Below the pieces are notes generated by a model. The model worked only from the letters and a program-made list of their open reading frames with translations. It was not told where the DNA came from and made no database searches. 64,000 nt of DNA, taken from positions 23,622,396 through 23,686,395 of the forward strand of contig CM043960.1 in the NCBI GenBank assembly GCA_014529385.2. The letters are read 5' to 3'. The translations under genes were made by a program, and so were the position numbers. Of the stretch, positions 7,787 through 18,372 are shown piece after piece. The first letter of the stretch is position 1. Each line of letters begins with the position of its first letter. The stretch is from Adiantum capillus-veneris. Lineage: Eukaryota > Streptophyta > Polypodiopsida > Polypodiales > Pteridaceae.

Positions 7787-10700
7787 TTGGATGTGGCAGA
7801 GCAAGGACCGAAGATTACATGGCCACAACTGCTACATCTTGCACCAAAAGTAAGGCGAAAATGGTCTAAAATGGTAAGTACAAGACGCTTCAAAACAAAG
7901 GTAGCCGGAGCAATTTCGGGATGCAACATGGATGACATCCTTCCAATTGTCGACGTAAACATAAAAGGAAAGAGGGTTGGAAACACCTACATTGATGGAG
8001 GTGCACAAATCTGTGTAATGAGCGCAGCTATGATGCTTCGATTAGGGCTCGAGGTTGACAGGCCTTCTCCATGCAAGGCAAAGATGGCAAACAACGCAAA
8101 AGTAAAGTGTGTGGGTGTGGTAAGTGCCGTGAAAATCAAAGCTTTCAACACTGAGGTAGAGGTAGATGTTTTTGTAATGCCTACTAAGGGGGAGGGCTAT
8201 CCACTAATTTTGGGAAGGCCATGGTTGATGGCCATGAAGGCAAAACAGGACTGGGGTACTGGCCTTCTACGCATGACCGGTAAGAAAGGGGAGACAATCT
8301 ACTACGACATGAGGATTGGCAAGCAGAAGCAAATGAATCTGGAAACATCGGCAGATGAAACCACTAGCAAATCTTCCAGTTCTGAGGAGGAGACCACATC
8401 CACCGACGAAAGTGACAGTTCCATTGATGTGATGGGTATCATTATGAAGGATCCACAAAGGGTAAGCACAACTGGTGATCCATCACCAAAAGGGAAACCC
8501 AATGAAGAGGAGAGAAAATCACCTGGCCTAGGAGGAAGTAGGTTGAAGGGTATGTTGTCTACGGAATTAACACTTGAGGAGAAAGATAGTTTTTTGCAAA
8601 TGTTAATGGGATTTCCTAACCTGTTCATTGACAACTATGAAAGAATCACAGGCATTACAATGGTGGAACATCATATTAAGCTGAAGGAAGGGGTAAAACC
8701 AGTTGTGCAAAAGCTACGACGATTGGGGGTCATACAAGAAAAGGCACTCTTGGCCGAGGTAAGGAAACTGCTGGAGGCGGGATTCATCTATCCTGTAGAA
8801 AACTCAGAATGGGTGTCACCCGTAGTGGTGACGCCTAAAAAGAATGGTAAGTGGAGGGTCTGTGTTGACTACAAACCACTAAATGCAGCTACAAAGAGAG
8901 ACCACTTTCCTCTCCCTTTCTTGGATGAAATTCTGAATGAAGTAGCGGGTTTTGAATGCTATACCGTCTGTGATGGTTATTCTGGATACTTTCAAATACG
9001 CATAGCCTTGGAAGATCAGCTAAAAACCACTTTTATCACGCCATGGGGTTGTTTTGCATACAGAGTTATGCCATTTGGTCTCACAAATGCACCTGCCACA
9101 TTCCAAAGATATGTCACATATGTTTTTCAACCGTTCTTTGGAACATCCATAAGAGTGTTCATTGATGATTTTTGTATATATAGCTCCCGTATTTCACATT
9201 TAGAATAGCTAACTGAAGGTTTGGCCAGGTTGCAGAGCCTAGGTGGGCAATTAAATGTGGATAAATGCCACATTGGGGAGAGTAAAGTCATTCTACTAGG
9301 CCATGAAATTTCAGCAAAAGGTATCAACGCCGACCCAAGTAAGGTGTCCGCACTCATAGCCCTACCTTCACCAACGACCGCACGTCAACTGGTCTCTTTT
9401 CTACAGAAGGTGAGGTACTTAAGTAGATTCATACATCTACTATCACAAATTGTTCTACCACTGCAACAACTCACTCAAAGATCAACTTTCACTTGGGACG
9501 AGGAAAGCGAACATCACTACAACAAGGTGAAGGAGGTCTTAGCCACTCTGCCAACTATCTCACCACCTAAGTGGGATGAAAAATTCTATGTCACCTCAAG
9601 TGTTGGTGATGACTCATTGGGGGCTGTGCTACTACAAAAGGATACGACGACATCTTTCATGAGGCCAATCTACTTCTCTAGTCGAATGATGACAGCAGAA
9701 GAGAAAGGTTTCACCCATGTGGAACACTTAGTCCTAGCTCTTAGATTTGCAACTACAAAGTTTAGGTCATATTTGCTGCCTAAGCAATTTGTGATTCTAA
9801 CCACAGATGAAATATTTCCCTATGTTGTACAACACATGGATGTGTCTGCTAGAATTACTAAATGGCTAGTTCGTCTGCAAGAGTTTGACTACACGGTACA
9901 GGTAGAAAGCACGACAAGGGCAAGTTTGGGGGGACTCATGACCTACCAAGTCTTTGAAAGGAAGGAGAAGCAATCTAAGGAAGGAGAAGTCCGATTACCT
10001 CCAGTACCACCGATGGTAGAAGGAGCATACTCTCTCTACTTTGATGGAGCCTACAAGCGAGCGTCCGACAAAGCAGCTGCAGGCATAGTGGTCTTTGATG
10101 ACAAAGGGACAAAGGTATTTTCGTTGGGCCAATTGTTAGATTCACATTCTAACAATGAAGCTGAGTATGCAGCACTAACCAAGGGTCTACAATGGTGCGT
10201 CTCGCAAGGTGTACAACACCTTAATGTATTTGGGGATGCTCTACTTCTGGTAAGGCAAGTAAATGGAGCATGGACATGCAAGAATCCTAGTTTAAGGACT
10301 CACTTAAGTGGTGTAAAAACCTTGTTGGGTAAGTTTGAAGAAGTTCAAATACACCATATCCCAAGGGCTCAAAACCAAGAAGCAGATGCCCTAGCAAGTG
10401 AAAGACTACAGGAAGTGGTGGTTGGAGCAATAAAACTAAATCTCCCTCTATTTCAAGGAAGTGATGCCTTGCTTGACATCATGCATTTTTTGGAAACAGG
10501 GGAATGCCCATCAGATTTAACAAAGGGACAGAAGCAATGGCTGACGCGGAAGGCCACAAGGTATCGACTCATCAATGACGGTTTGTACTGTAAGGGTAAG
10601 GACCAAATACTCAGGAAGGTCCCTCTCTCTCTGGAAATCACGGGAGTAATTGCTAGCTGTCACGACGGGGTTTGTGGTGGTCACTTTGCCCTAGACATAA

Positions 10701-11806
10701 CAAGTAGGAAAATCTTGCAGGCAGGCTTCATATGGCCTAGCCTCAACCGTGATGTACACCACTGGTGCAAAACATGTAAGTTGTGTCAAAAGGCCGGCAC
10801 TAGGTCACTTATGCCTGAACCACAGACACCTATTCTCTCATATGGCCCATTTGAAAAATGGGGTATTGATGCCATTGGGCCATTACCTAGGGCCAACTCA
10901 GGAAAATTCTACATTATCATGGGGGTCGACTACATGACTAGATGGGCAGAGGCTACAACCACCACTAGAATCACAGCGGTAGAGGTAGCTAAATTTATCT
11001 ACGAGCACATATGCTGTAGGTTTGGCACACCTTTAGAGATCATCTCTGATAGAGGGCCAGGTTTCAGAGCAGACTTGGTAGGAGAATTAATGCAAAAATT
11101 GGGCATTACAAGGAGGCACTCTTCACCATATTACCCTCAATGTAATGGCCTAGTTGAAAAGGTAAATGGAATGGTTTCTAAAATTATTACCAAGCAGGTA
11201 AACAATCATCCTGGAGACTGGGATAAGTATCTACTACCATCTTTATGGGCCTACAGAACTTCATTTCGTACATCCTTGGGATTCACACCGTATCATCTAG
11301 TATTTGGTAAGGAAGCAATCTTGCCCATTGAAGTGCAACTACAAAGTCTCAGAGTAATGGCAAGCCAACTTCAACAGCCCAACATGCATTTGAGAGATCA
11401 CATCATCAACTTGGAAAGACTGCAGCTGGACAGAGAAGAAGCAATAAATTATTATGCAGCACAAGCAGAGCATAGACAGCTTAGCTTTAACGAGCATCTC
11501 CAGAAAAAAGAATTGAAGAAAGGAATGTTGGTGCTCCGCTACGACAATCGCTTCGACACGCGCAAGGATAAGAATCTCCTACTCCGATGGGAAGGTCCTT
11601 TCATCGTCAGGAAAAAGTATGCCAATGGAAGCTACCAGCTTATGGAGGCTGATGGAAAACTTCATAAAACCAGGGTAAATGGTTGGCGACTTAAACCTTA
11701 TTTTCTTCGATTTGACCAGGCTCCACCTATTGACATTCCAGATGAGGACACACCATCAGTCGCCACCTCCGACGATAATGATCAAATAGATGAGCTAGAG
11801 ACATGA
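7787..11806 (+). pseudogene. pol: Element G pol: protease, RT, two RNase H domains, integrase (one in-frame amber)
   Basis: One reading frame interrupted only by TAG at 9206-9208, just after the RT active site. Protease: TYIDGGAQICVM, an Asp-Gly-Gly variant of the usual DTG/DSG, with YPLILGRPWLM later. RT: KKNGKWRVCVDYKPLNAATK, FGLTNAPATFQ and catalytic VFIDDFCIYSS. The first RNase H (KFYVTSSVGDDSLGAVLLQ) lacks the usual first Asp. A second, aRH-type RNase H at about 10030-10410 keeps the acidic set (YFDGAYK, NNEAEYAAL, FGDALL, QEADALAS). Integrase: H2C2 module (CHDGVCGGHFALD, CKLCQK), core acids in KWGIDAIGP, ISDRGPGF and GLVEKVNG, then a GPF module (WEGPFIVRKKYANGSYQL). Dual RNase H places it in the Tat group. 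Apart from the amber it looks intact. Confidence 0.9.
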
Positions 11807-11818
11807 ATGCCTCTAGCC

Positions 11819-11830
11819 AAAAGGGGAGGG
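11819..11830 (+). other. Polypurine tract of element G
   Basis: AAAAGGGGAGGG four bases before the 3' LTR, the normal plus-strand primer position. It follows the pol stop codon directly. Confidence 0.8.
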
Positions 11831-11834
11831 CTAA

Positions 11835-12734
11835 TGATGGGGGCTTTTCACAAGCCAAGCTCCCATACCCCTCTTCTCTCGTCCCCACCCCATGAAAACC
11901 CCCTCTTAGGGAGGGAGTGATAAAAGACATTGGAAAAAGTAAGAAAAAAATAAAGTATGATCATGTAAATATATGAGAAAGGTAAAATAGGCCACCTCAT
12001 GCCTGCGGGGCAGCCCATCCCCACCTTGCCTCCTTTTTCTTCACTGTTGCCCCGCCGTGTGTCCCTTTTCCTCTCCTCCACTCAAAAGGTCAACCTCCTC
12101 TCTCTTCCCCTTGTCCTTTCTCCTTTCTCTCTCCCCTCAAGCTACCCCACCTCTCACCAATAATGCATTCTAACTCACCAATAATGCACTCTAACTCACA
12201 TGCAACTTACCCTATCTTTCAAAATAGTATACCCCACCCCCCCTTTCTCTCTCCTATCATATCCCATGACCCAAATACCCCCCCTCTCTCTAAAGGGCGC
12301 CATGTCTCTTGTCTTGTAGGTAAATAACCTCCCCCACACTCACACACACTCAATTTCACTAAAAAGGTCCCCACAGACCCATGCCCACCCGGTGGTTACC
12401 TGATTTTTCTTGTGTTCACACACATCTGCACACAGATTCACCTTTGAACACACTCCTCTCTCTCCCCTCTTGTAATTACTTTATTCTCCATGTCACCTCT
12501 CACTTTTTTTCATCTCTCTCTTAGTCTCTCTCTCATGAGAGTGCTGTTCTGGCACATATACACACAGCCAGACAAGTGGGGCCCACAGTCACATGGCCTA
12601 TGTAGATAATGATTTCTTCATTTCTAAATTCTAGAATTTCTCCCCCTCCTCCTCCCCTATATTAAGAGGGGTCACCATCACACAAAAACACACAACATCA
12701 CCAAAGAACACACTATGCACTGTGTGTGCCTAGT

Positions 12735-12785
<51 letters not shown>

Positions 12786-13416
12786 ATCACCATCACCATC
12801 ACCGCAATCACCATGCTTGTCTTGAGCATGACCTCTACACCCTTGGCTATGGAAGATGAAGGGCAACTAAATGAAGGATGATGGCCATAATCCTCGTGCG
12901 AGTCTTCGCCATCAACTCCCACCTATCCGCCATGTGCTCTACCACTCTCTCCCTTCTCATTCCCCTACCCTATGCTCCCCATTTCATTGCCTTATTCTCT
13001 AAATAAAGCTTGAGGTTTTGTGAGTATGTTTTCTTACAATGTTTTGCCGATGTGAGGTGTGCGGAATCGCCACCTAGTCTTGTGTTTTGGAGTGAGCTTG
13101 TGTATGTGTGAAGGGTGTGCGGATTCGCCATCCTTTTGTGGTGCCTAAGTACTAAGCCGCTATACCCCCTCCCTCACTCTCTCTCTCTCTCTCTCTCTCT
13201 CTCACTTGATCTCATTCCCTTTCCTCTTCATCATTACTCCCAAGCATCCATCTCTCTTGGATGAAAACTTTGTTATGGTGGTGTGTTGTTTGCGTCCTAG
13301 CCGCTGAAGCTAGGTGGTGCCCCCTATTTGCTTTACCATGACAGGCTCGAGGCGCGCCATTCGGTCCCCGGTGTTTTAGAGGCCGTCGGCGTTCGGGGTT
13401 CGCTTTGATCCCGTTA
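11835..13416 (+). repeat. Element G 3' LTR
   Basis: Starts TGATGGGGGC like the 5' copy and ends CCCGTTA, then GTAT of the target duplication and element A RT sequence. It carries 25 CA units at 12735-12784, a decayed TATA box and AATAAA at 13002-13007. An open frame that runs from A into this LTR (13212-13775, minus) is a junction artefact. Confidence 0.93.
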
Positions 13417-13775
13417 GTATGTTGGCAGATTTTCGGATCAACACGCTTGAGATCCTTGTAAGACCAAGCAAAGATATCCCGGTATTCCTTTAACAAACTT
13501 AACAAAAGCTTTTCTTCTTCTTCTGTTAGGTCATTTGCAATGTAAGCCGGTCTAGGCTCTTCTCCTGGTTCAGCCAAGTATACCCTTTTAGCGTTTTCAG
13601 GTCCTTCGTAAGACTCGCCTTGTTTCCGTAGTTCCCTAACAGGTTGTTCGATTATGATTTTTCGATCTTGGAGAGTATGCTTTTTGTAATGGGATGGAAC
13701 ATGCATTACATACTTACCATCCTCTTCCGTGGTTTCCATTTTGGTGGTGTATATCTCCTTTAGAGCTTTTTTCAA
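13417..13775 (-). pseudogene. Element A pre-RT and RT N-terminal segment
   Basis: The frame reads KALKEIYTTKMETTEEDGK, then EEPRPAYIANDLTEEEEKLL, then LKEYRDIFAWSYKDLKRVDP, and breaks at ICQHT where the G LTR begins. This is the stretch that precedes the RT palm in plant Ty3/gypsy pol. The uninterrupted equivalent in B reads across the same point into MRDDVKPSRQKPY. It is the upstream half of the RT whose downstream half starts at 4098. Confidence 0.85.
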
Positions 13776-13778
13776 CTC

Positions 13779-13800
13779 TTTTTTTTTTTTTTTTTTTTTT
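13779..13800. repeat. Poly(T) run of 22
   Basis: A 22-base T run (poly(A) on the coding strand of A) in the linker between protease and RT. At the same place B has mixed sequence (TTGATACTTC), so the run is an expansion or replacement specific to A. Translated it gives a string of Lys. Confidence 0.9.
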
Positions 13801-14347
13801 GCTCGAGTTTGGTCATGAGTGGTTTTTTATCTTGATGTTCTTCTTGAGTACCCTTTCTTGTTTTTCTCGATGGCTGAGACATTTTTGAGTTTCCGTTTGA
13901 AGGATATCTGCCAGTTATTTTGTCCTTGATACAATCTTTAGCATCTATCTGCATCAGGAATTGTGTTTTACTGGAGAGTGATGGCATAGGTCGTGCTTTC
14001 ACAATTTTAGTGTCCCTCTTTCTTCTATACCATTTTTGTCTTCTTGATTTTTGGTTTGGAAAGTTAAAAAACTTTTCCTCCCTTCCCCTTAAGAGTAGTT
14101 GAGCTCTCGTATGTTCTTGTTCGGATCCCAAATCTTCGGAGGTAGCTGAGTGTTCATCCAACTCATCAATGGCATCGTAATAGAGGTCAAAAAAGACTTG
14201 TTGAGCTTTCATCAAGTCCTTTGTTTCCTCATCCTTGTTTTCAATGTTAAGAACTGACATCATTTGGATGGGAATGATGTCGTAGCCATCCTCATTGCAA
14301 AATTGAGTAGGCATAGACGTGTTCACACATACATCCATTGTCGCCAA
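13801..14347 (-). pseudogene. Element A charged linker between protease and RT
   Basis: The frame from 14347 gives MATMDVCVNTSMPTQFCNED and a long acidic then basic segment (DLGSEQEHTRAQLLL, then KSRRQKWYRRKRDTKIVKAR). No known domain. Its position between the protease (14357-15065) and the pre-RT segment (13417-13775) marks it as a lineage-specific polyprotein linker. B lost this region in its 2.5-kb deletion, so only one copy is available for comparison. Confidence 0.6.
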
Positions 14348-14356
14348 AATTTGAGT

Positions 14357-15065
14357 TCACTCGAATGGTTCGAATAAATGCTCTAGAAAGGGTTCAGGTA
14401 TGTAGGCTTCGTCTGTACAATCTCTTTCTAGGATACATTCCTCTCGTCTTAAGCTTCCGTTTTTTGAAGCTCCGCACATCCAAATAGGAGTGTCTTTGTT
14501 TAGCCAAGATAGAAGTTTAGTTTCAGCCGAAGAGATTGAATCAAACTCTTGGATGGGTGTTTTCAATACGTCTCTATAGGTGTGGTCCTTTAGATTGACC
14601 CTTGTTATAGATCCCACCTGCTTTAAGTATAGATAGTCATTTCCCCAATCTTGGATAAGCTGTACCTGTCGCATGAAAGGTCTTCCCAGTATGATTTCAT
14701 AGTTGAGTTTTTTCCCAAAGTCTACTATGGCAAAAGTGTCCAATAGCCAACTGCAATTTCATTCGCGTTTGTCTAATGGCTGGCTGTCCCCAGGATTCCC
14801 ATACTGTTTTAGTGGCTATGGCTATGCCAGCTCCACTATCCAGTATTGCCATGGTTTCAATGTCATTAGATTTCACTGGGAGGGTAGTGTTTCCTTCTTC
14901 CCCTTTATAATATCCTCCGACCTTGTTTATAGGAACTGCTCGTATCTCTTTGGATTCTGTTTCATTTTTCGGGTTTCCCAAATTCTTAGAGGTTAACCCC
15001 GTTATACCCACCTTTTCTAGGGTTTTTTGTAAATCATTCCATAAGTATGGTCTAAGTTTCAACAC
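14357..15065 (-). pseudogene. Element A canonical protease (first retropepsin)
   Basis: Two overlapping frames make up a retropepsin. The first (15065 to about 14740) has IETMAILDSGAGIAIATKTV with the DSGA active site. The second (14743-14357) has AIVDFGKKLNYEIILGRPFM with the ILG motif that closes the fold, followed by QLIQDWGNDYLYLKQVG. A frameshift near 14740 separates them. It lies before RT, the usual Ty3/gypsy position, which makes the DTGA domain downstream of integrase a second one. Confidence 0.8.
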
Positions 15066-15121
15066 TTATCCCAAGGTAAGAGTGCATTGGATAGGTGTAA
15101 ACACGATTGAATGAATGTTGT

Positions 15122-18100
15122 CTACTTCGAGGGTTTGTTTGGCTCTTTTGACTTGAGTGGTTTGCAAATGATAGACTCATCTTCGTTATCTCCCAAGTAA
15201 GAAGGTAATGTTTTTAATGTCATCGGTTTAGATATTCCTGAAGCCTTTGACCCGCAATCCCCATACAAGGATTGTCTATCCATGTTTATATCAGATGGTA
15301 GGTTATCCAACCAGACTTCCTCTATAGGAGCTGTCTTTAAAGTTAGGCTCCCATCATTGATCTACCTTACCTTTTCCGTTAAGTGTCCTGGCTAGTCTTC
15401 CTCCACGAATGGAATTCCGTCTAAGGCATCCTCACTGTCTGGCACTATGAGCTCTGGTTCATTTGTTTCAAGGTGGGGTTCTACCACCACGTCGGATTTT
15501 GCTTTTTTTTCTTCTACTGCAAGCTCTTCCAGTTTTGCAACACTTTCAAGCTTGGGTTTTGTTTATCCATCATTTCCTGCGTGATTCTTACCAAATTTCG
15601 ATAAGCTTCCAGCTTAGCTGCTTCCATGTCTGGAGATAGATAGTTTTTCCATTTGTTTTCCATGTTTTGGCCTGCTTTAAGTAATGCTTGGTAGGCTTCG
15701 AAGGCGGCATTGATAGGCTCAAAAATTTTATCAACCAGAATGGATCCTCCAACTTTCATGGTTGTTTCCTTAAGTTCACTGCCAGTTTCTTCAACTTGCC
15801 CTGGGCTAGAACTTTTGCTTTCTCTTTGTTTTCAACCCGTTGTTTTTGTTTTCTCATCTCATATCTTTTGCTTCTGCTCCTTTTGATTCTTTGAGAAGAA
15901 ACTTTCGTGCTCTTTGAATCATCAAAGGAATTGTGTTTCTTTTCCTTGCCTGGGCTCTAGTGATTACCTTGATTGGAACAATCGGTTTGCTCTCTGATGA
16001 GCTACTAGGCATTACTTGGACTACGTTGACTAAAGTTTTTCCCTTGTTCAAAGGATTCTTAGCACAATCTTCCGAAAAGTGTCCTCCCTTTTTGCAACAT
16101 TGTATGAAATAGGATTCAATTGGTTTGAGGTTTTTGTCAGGCTCTGGACATTCGTTCTTCCAATGGGCATCAGCACCACAGTTATGACAATTGCCTGTTC
16201 TAGGATTCATCATGGGTCTTCCCATAAGAGATATGACACCTTGATTAGCTACATAATACATTGGTGCGAGCTTTGGTGGAGCATAAGTCATGGTTTCCTC
16301 CATTGGTGGTGGGTGTGGACTATACCAATCTCCCTCTACCATTACTGTAGATGGACTAGGCTCTGCATAGGGTGTAACAAGCACTAATGCTTGTTCATCT
16401 ATGACTGCTTCTGAGTGCATGTACTTTACAGGCACCGCATTATGTCCTGGATGAGGAGGTTTTTGTCCCAACACAGGTTGAGGTCTCTCCATACCCATTG
16501 GTGGTTTTTGAACTTGAGCCATATTAGGCTGATATCTGTACATGAGTTGTCCTTGTGGCCTCATGGGCACATACTGAACATTCCCATCATACTTTGGTCT
16601 GAAGTAGCACTCGTGGGTCTCATGAATGGTCCATTTTTCCTCGATTGCACACCATTTTTGTGGCCTAATTGGTTGTCCTTGTGGGGATATCCCCTATCCT
16701 GGTCCTCTCATAGGTGTTTTTTGCATATTGTTCATCATGTCATTCATCCTTTTTAGAATATCTTCTATGGCTGAGAGTGGTGCCGCGGCAGTCGTTCCCA
16801 CTTGTGCTGGTTTTGTAGATGAAGTCTTCTCGCTTTGGTTATCCTTAGGGACATTTTCTTCATTAAAGATCTCACAATTGTCTCCTAGGTCGATAGCATC
16901 AGACACACACCCCTCTAGGGTTGTATGCTTTTTACTATAGAGTATAGCATGAAGTTCTTTGTTTAGCAGTCCCTCCAAAAACAATGAAACAAGTCGCTCC
17001 TGTGCATGTATCTCCATCTCTGGGTATCTGGCAATGTATTGTTTCATTTGAGTTGCACAATCCCTAACAGACTCGCCATGTTTATGTTAAAAGCTGTAGA
17101 TTTGAGCTACCGTATTATGTTTAATCCCCGTTTTAGAACAAGCAGCCACAAATCCTTGAGCTAATGTATTCAAATCCATGATTGACCTTGGTGGAATGTT
17201 TTGGAACCATGTCAAATCTTTTCCTTCTAATGTCATTCCAAACCCCCTCGAATTGAGTATGGACGTTCTAATATACGCTCTGCTCTTAGCACTTGCTTGA
17301 AGCTTGCTAAGTGGTCATATGGATACCCTGATCCACTATATTTTCTGACCTATTTTTGAAAATTAGCTGGTCTGACACGTCTATTTGGTTCAACCCCGGG
17401 TCTTCTAGGAGTTGGTCCTGTTCCGAGTCCTTCAAACCAGTCCATCAGAAATAGTGACTCATGTAGCCCTGGACTGGCCTTAGTCTCACCCGTTTTTCTC
17501 CGTGATGAGGTGGTTTCTGGTTTGGTTTCTGGTTTCTTCACATTACTCTCAGATGATCTCTCACGATGTTCGTCTCTTGGAGTGGTTTCTGGTGGTTGAT
17601 CCGATACCCAATGCCGTATGGAATACCCCTAGTATTTGGTTTTTTCTACCTCCTCATGAGTCATCATAACAAAGTTGTTGTTATAACAATCCCTAAACAA
17701 GTAAGTTGGTAGACCCGCAGATCCCTTATCTTTGATTTTGAAGATATAGATGATCTTCATGGCCGTTAATTGTTATGGTCCAGCATGAGAAGTCCACAAA
17801 AGATCTTTTATGTTTCTATCTTCCCAACAATAAACTCCGATCCTAGGATTATTCGTACTAAGCTGTTGTAAAGGCTTCAAGTCTACTTGATCGTATCCCT
17901 CAAATTCCAAAGTTGGTGGTCCTTCTTTTGCTGACATATCCGAGATTATAGTTTTTACTTCTAAGCCCCATTTGTCTACCATATCAGGATTTTCAACCTA
18001 TACATATTGAGTTCCATTTCGATCCATGTACATTTTTCCTTGTTTGTTGGCCCTAACTTCTTGTTCGAACTCAATACCATGATCATCAATGCGAATAACA

Positions 18101-18372
18101 TACTCTTCGTTAGGATCCAAGTAAACCTGGGCTCCATGACGATTAGTTTTGTAAAAAGAGAGTATATGCTTGTAGCGCATTGTCGTTCCGGTTTCCGAGT
18201 GAGTCGAGTAAGAAAACATTTCGGATGTTGAATCTGAAAAAGTGTCTGAGACTTCTTCAGGAATTGTGTGCAAGGAATTGCCTTGATTTATGCTTTCTTC
18301 AGTGGATACTCTACTGGTGTTTTCTACAAATAGGCCTTGATTTCCGATTACACGACCGGATCTAAGGTTCAT
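15122..18372 (-). pseudogene. gag: Element A gag, with stops and frameshifts
   Basis: The ATG at 18372 starts MNLRSGRVIGNQGLFVENTS, and the frame continues with few interruptions: a TAG near 18000, where B has a Gln codon, and further breaks around 17340-17770 and 17050-17350. The capsid-like core includes QERLVSLFLEGLLNKELHAI (16980 region) and NDMMNNMQKTPMRGPG. A Pro/Met-rich segment leads to a CCHC knuckle, CHNCGADAHWKNEC (about 16150-16195), and a degenerate second one, CCKKGGHFSEDC. A helical segment at 15514-15759 (FEAYQALLKAGQNMENKWKN) and a short tail at 15122-15310 precede the protease. Gag is unusually long, about 1000 codons in all. Confidence 0.75.

Larger units (their letters stand above)
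4099..13416 (+). mobile_element. Element G: Tat-like Ty3/gypsy LTR retrotransposon nested in element A
   Basis: Two direct LTRs (4099-5696 and 11835-13416, TG...CA type, the right one ending TTA) flank a primer site, leader, gag, protease, RT, RNase H, an extra aRH-type RNase H, integrase and polypurine tract, all on the plus strand. The flanks share GTAT (4095-4098 and 13417-13420), a target duplication of at least 4 bp. Element B keeps the uninterrupted site near 42510-42535, which shows where G entered: in the RT N-terminus of A, just after the codons for ICQHT. Coding damage is limited to one frameshift in gag and stops at 7760-7762 and 9206-9208, so the insertion is fairly recent. Confidence 0.93.

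Noticed and set aside
13212-13775. 187-codon minus-strand frame
   Set aside because: Chimera: the part above 13417 is element A pre-RT, the part below is G LTR read across the junction.
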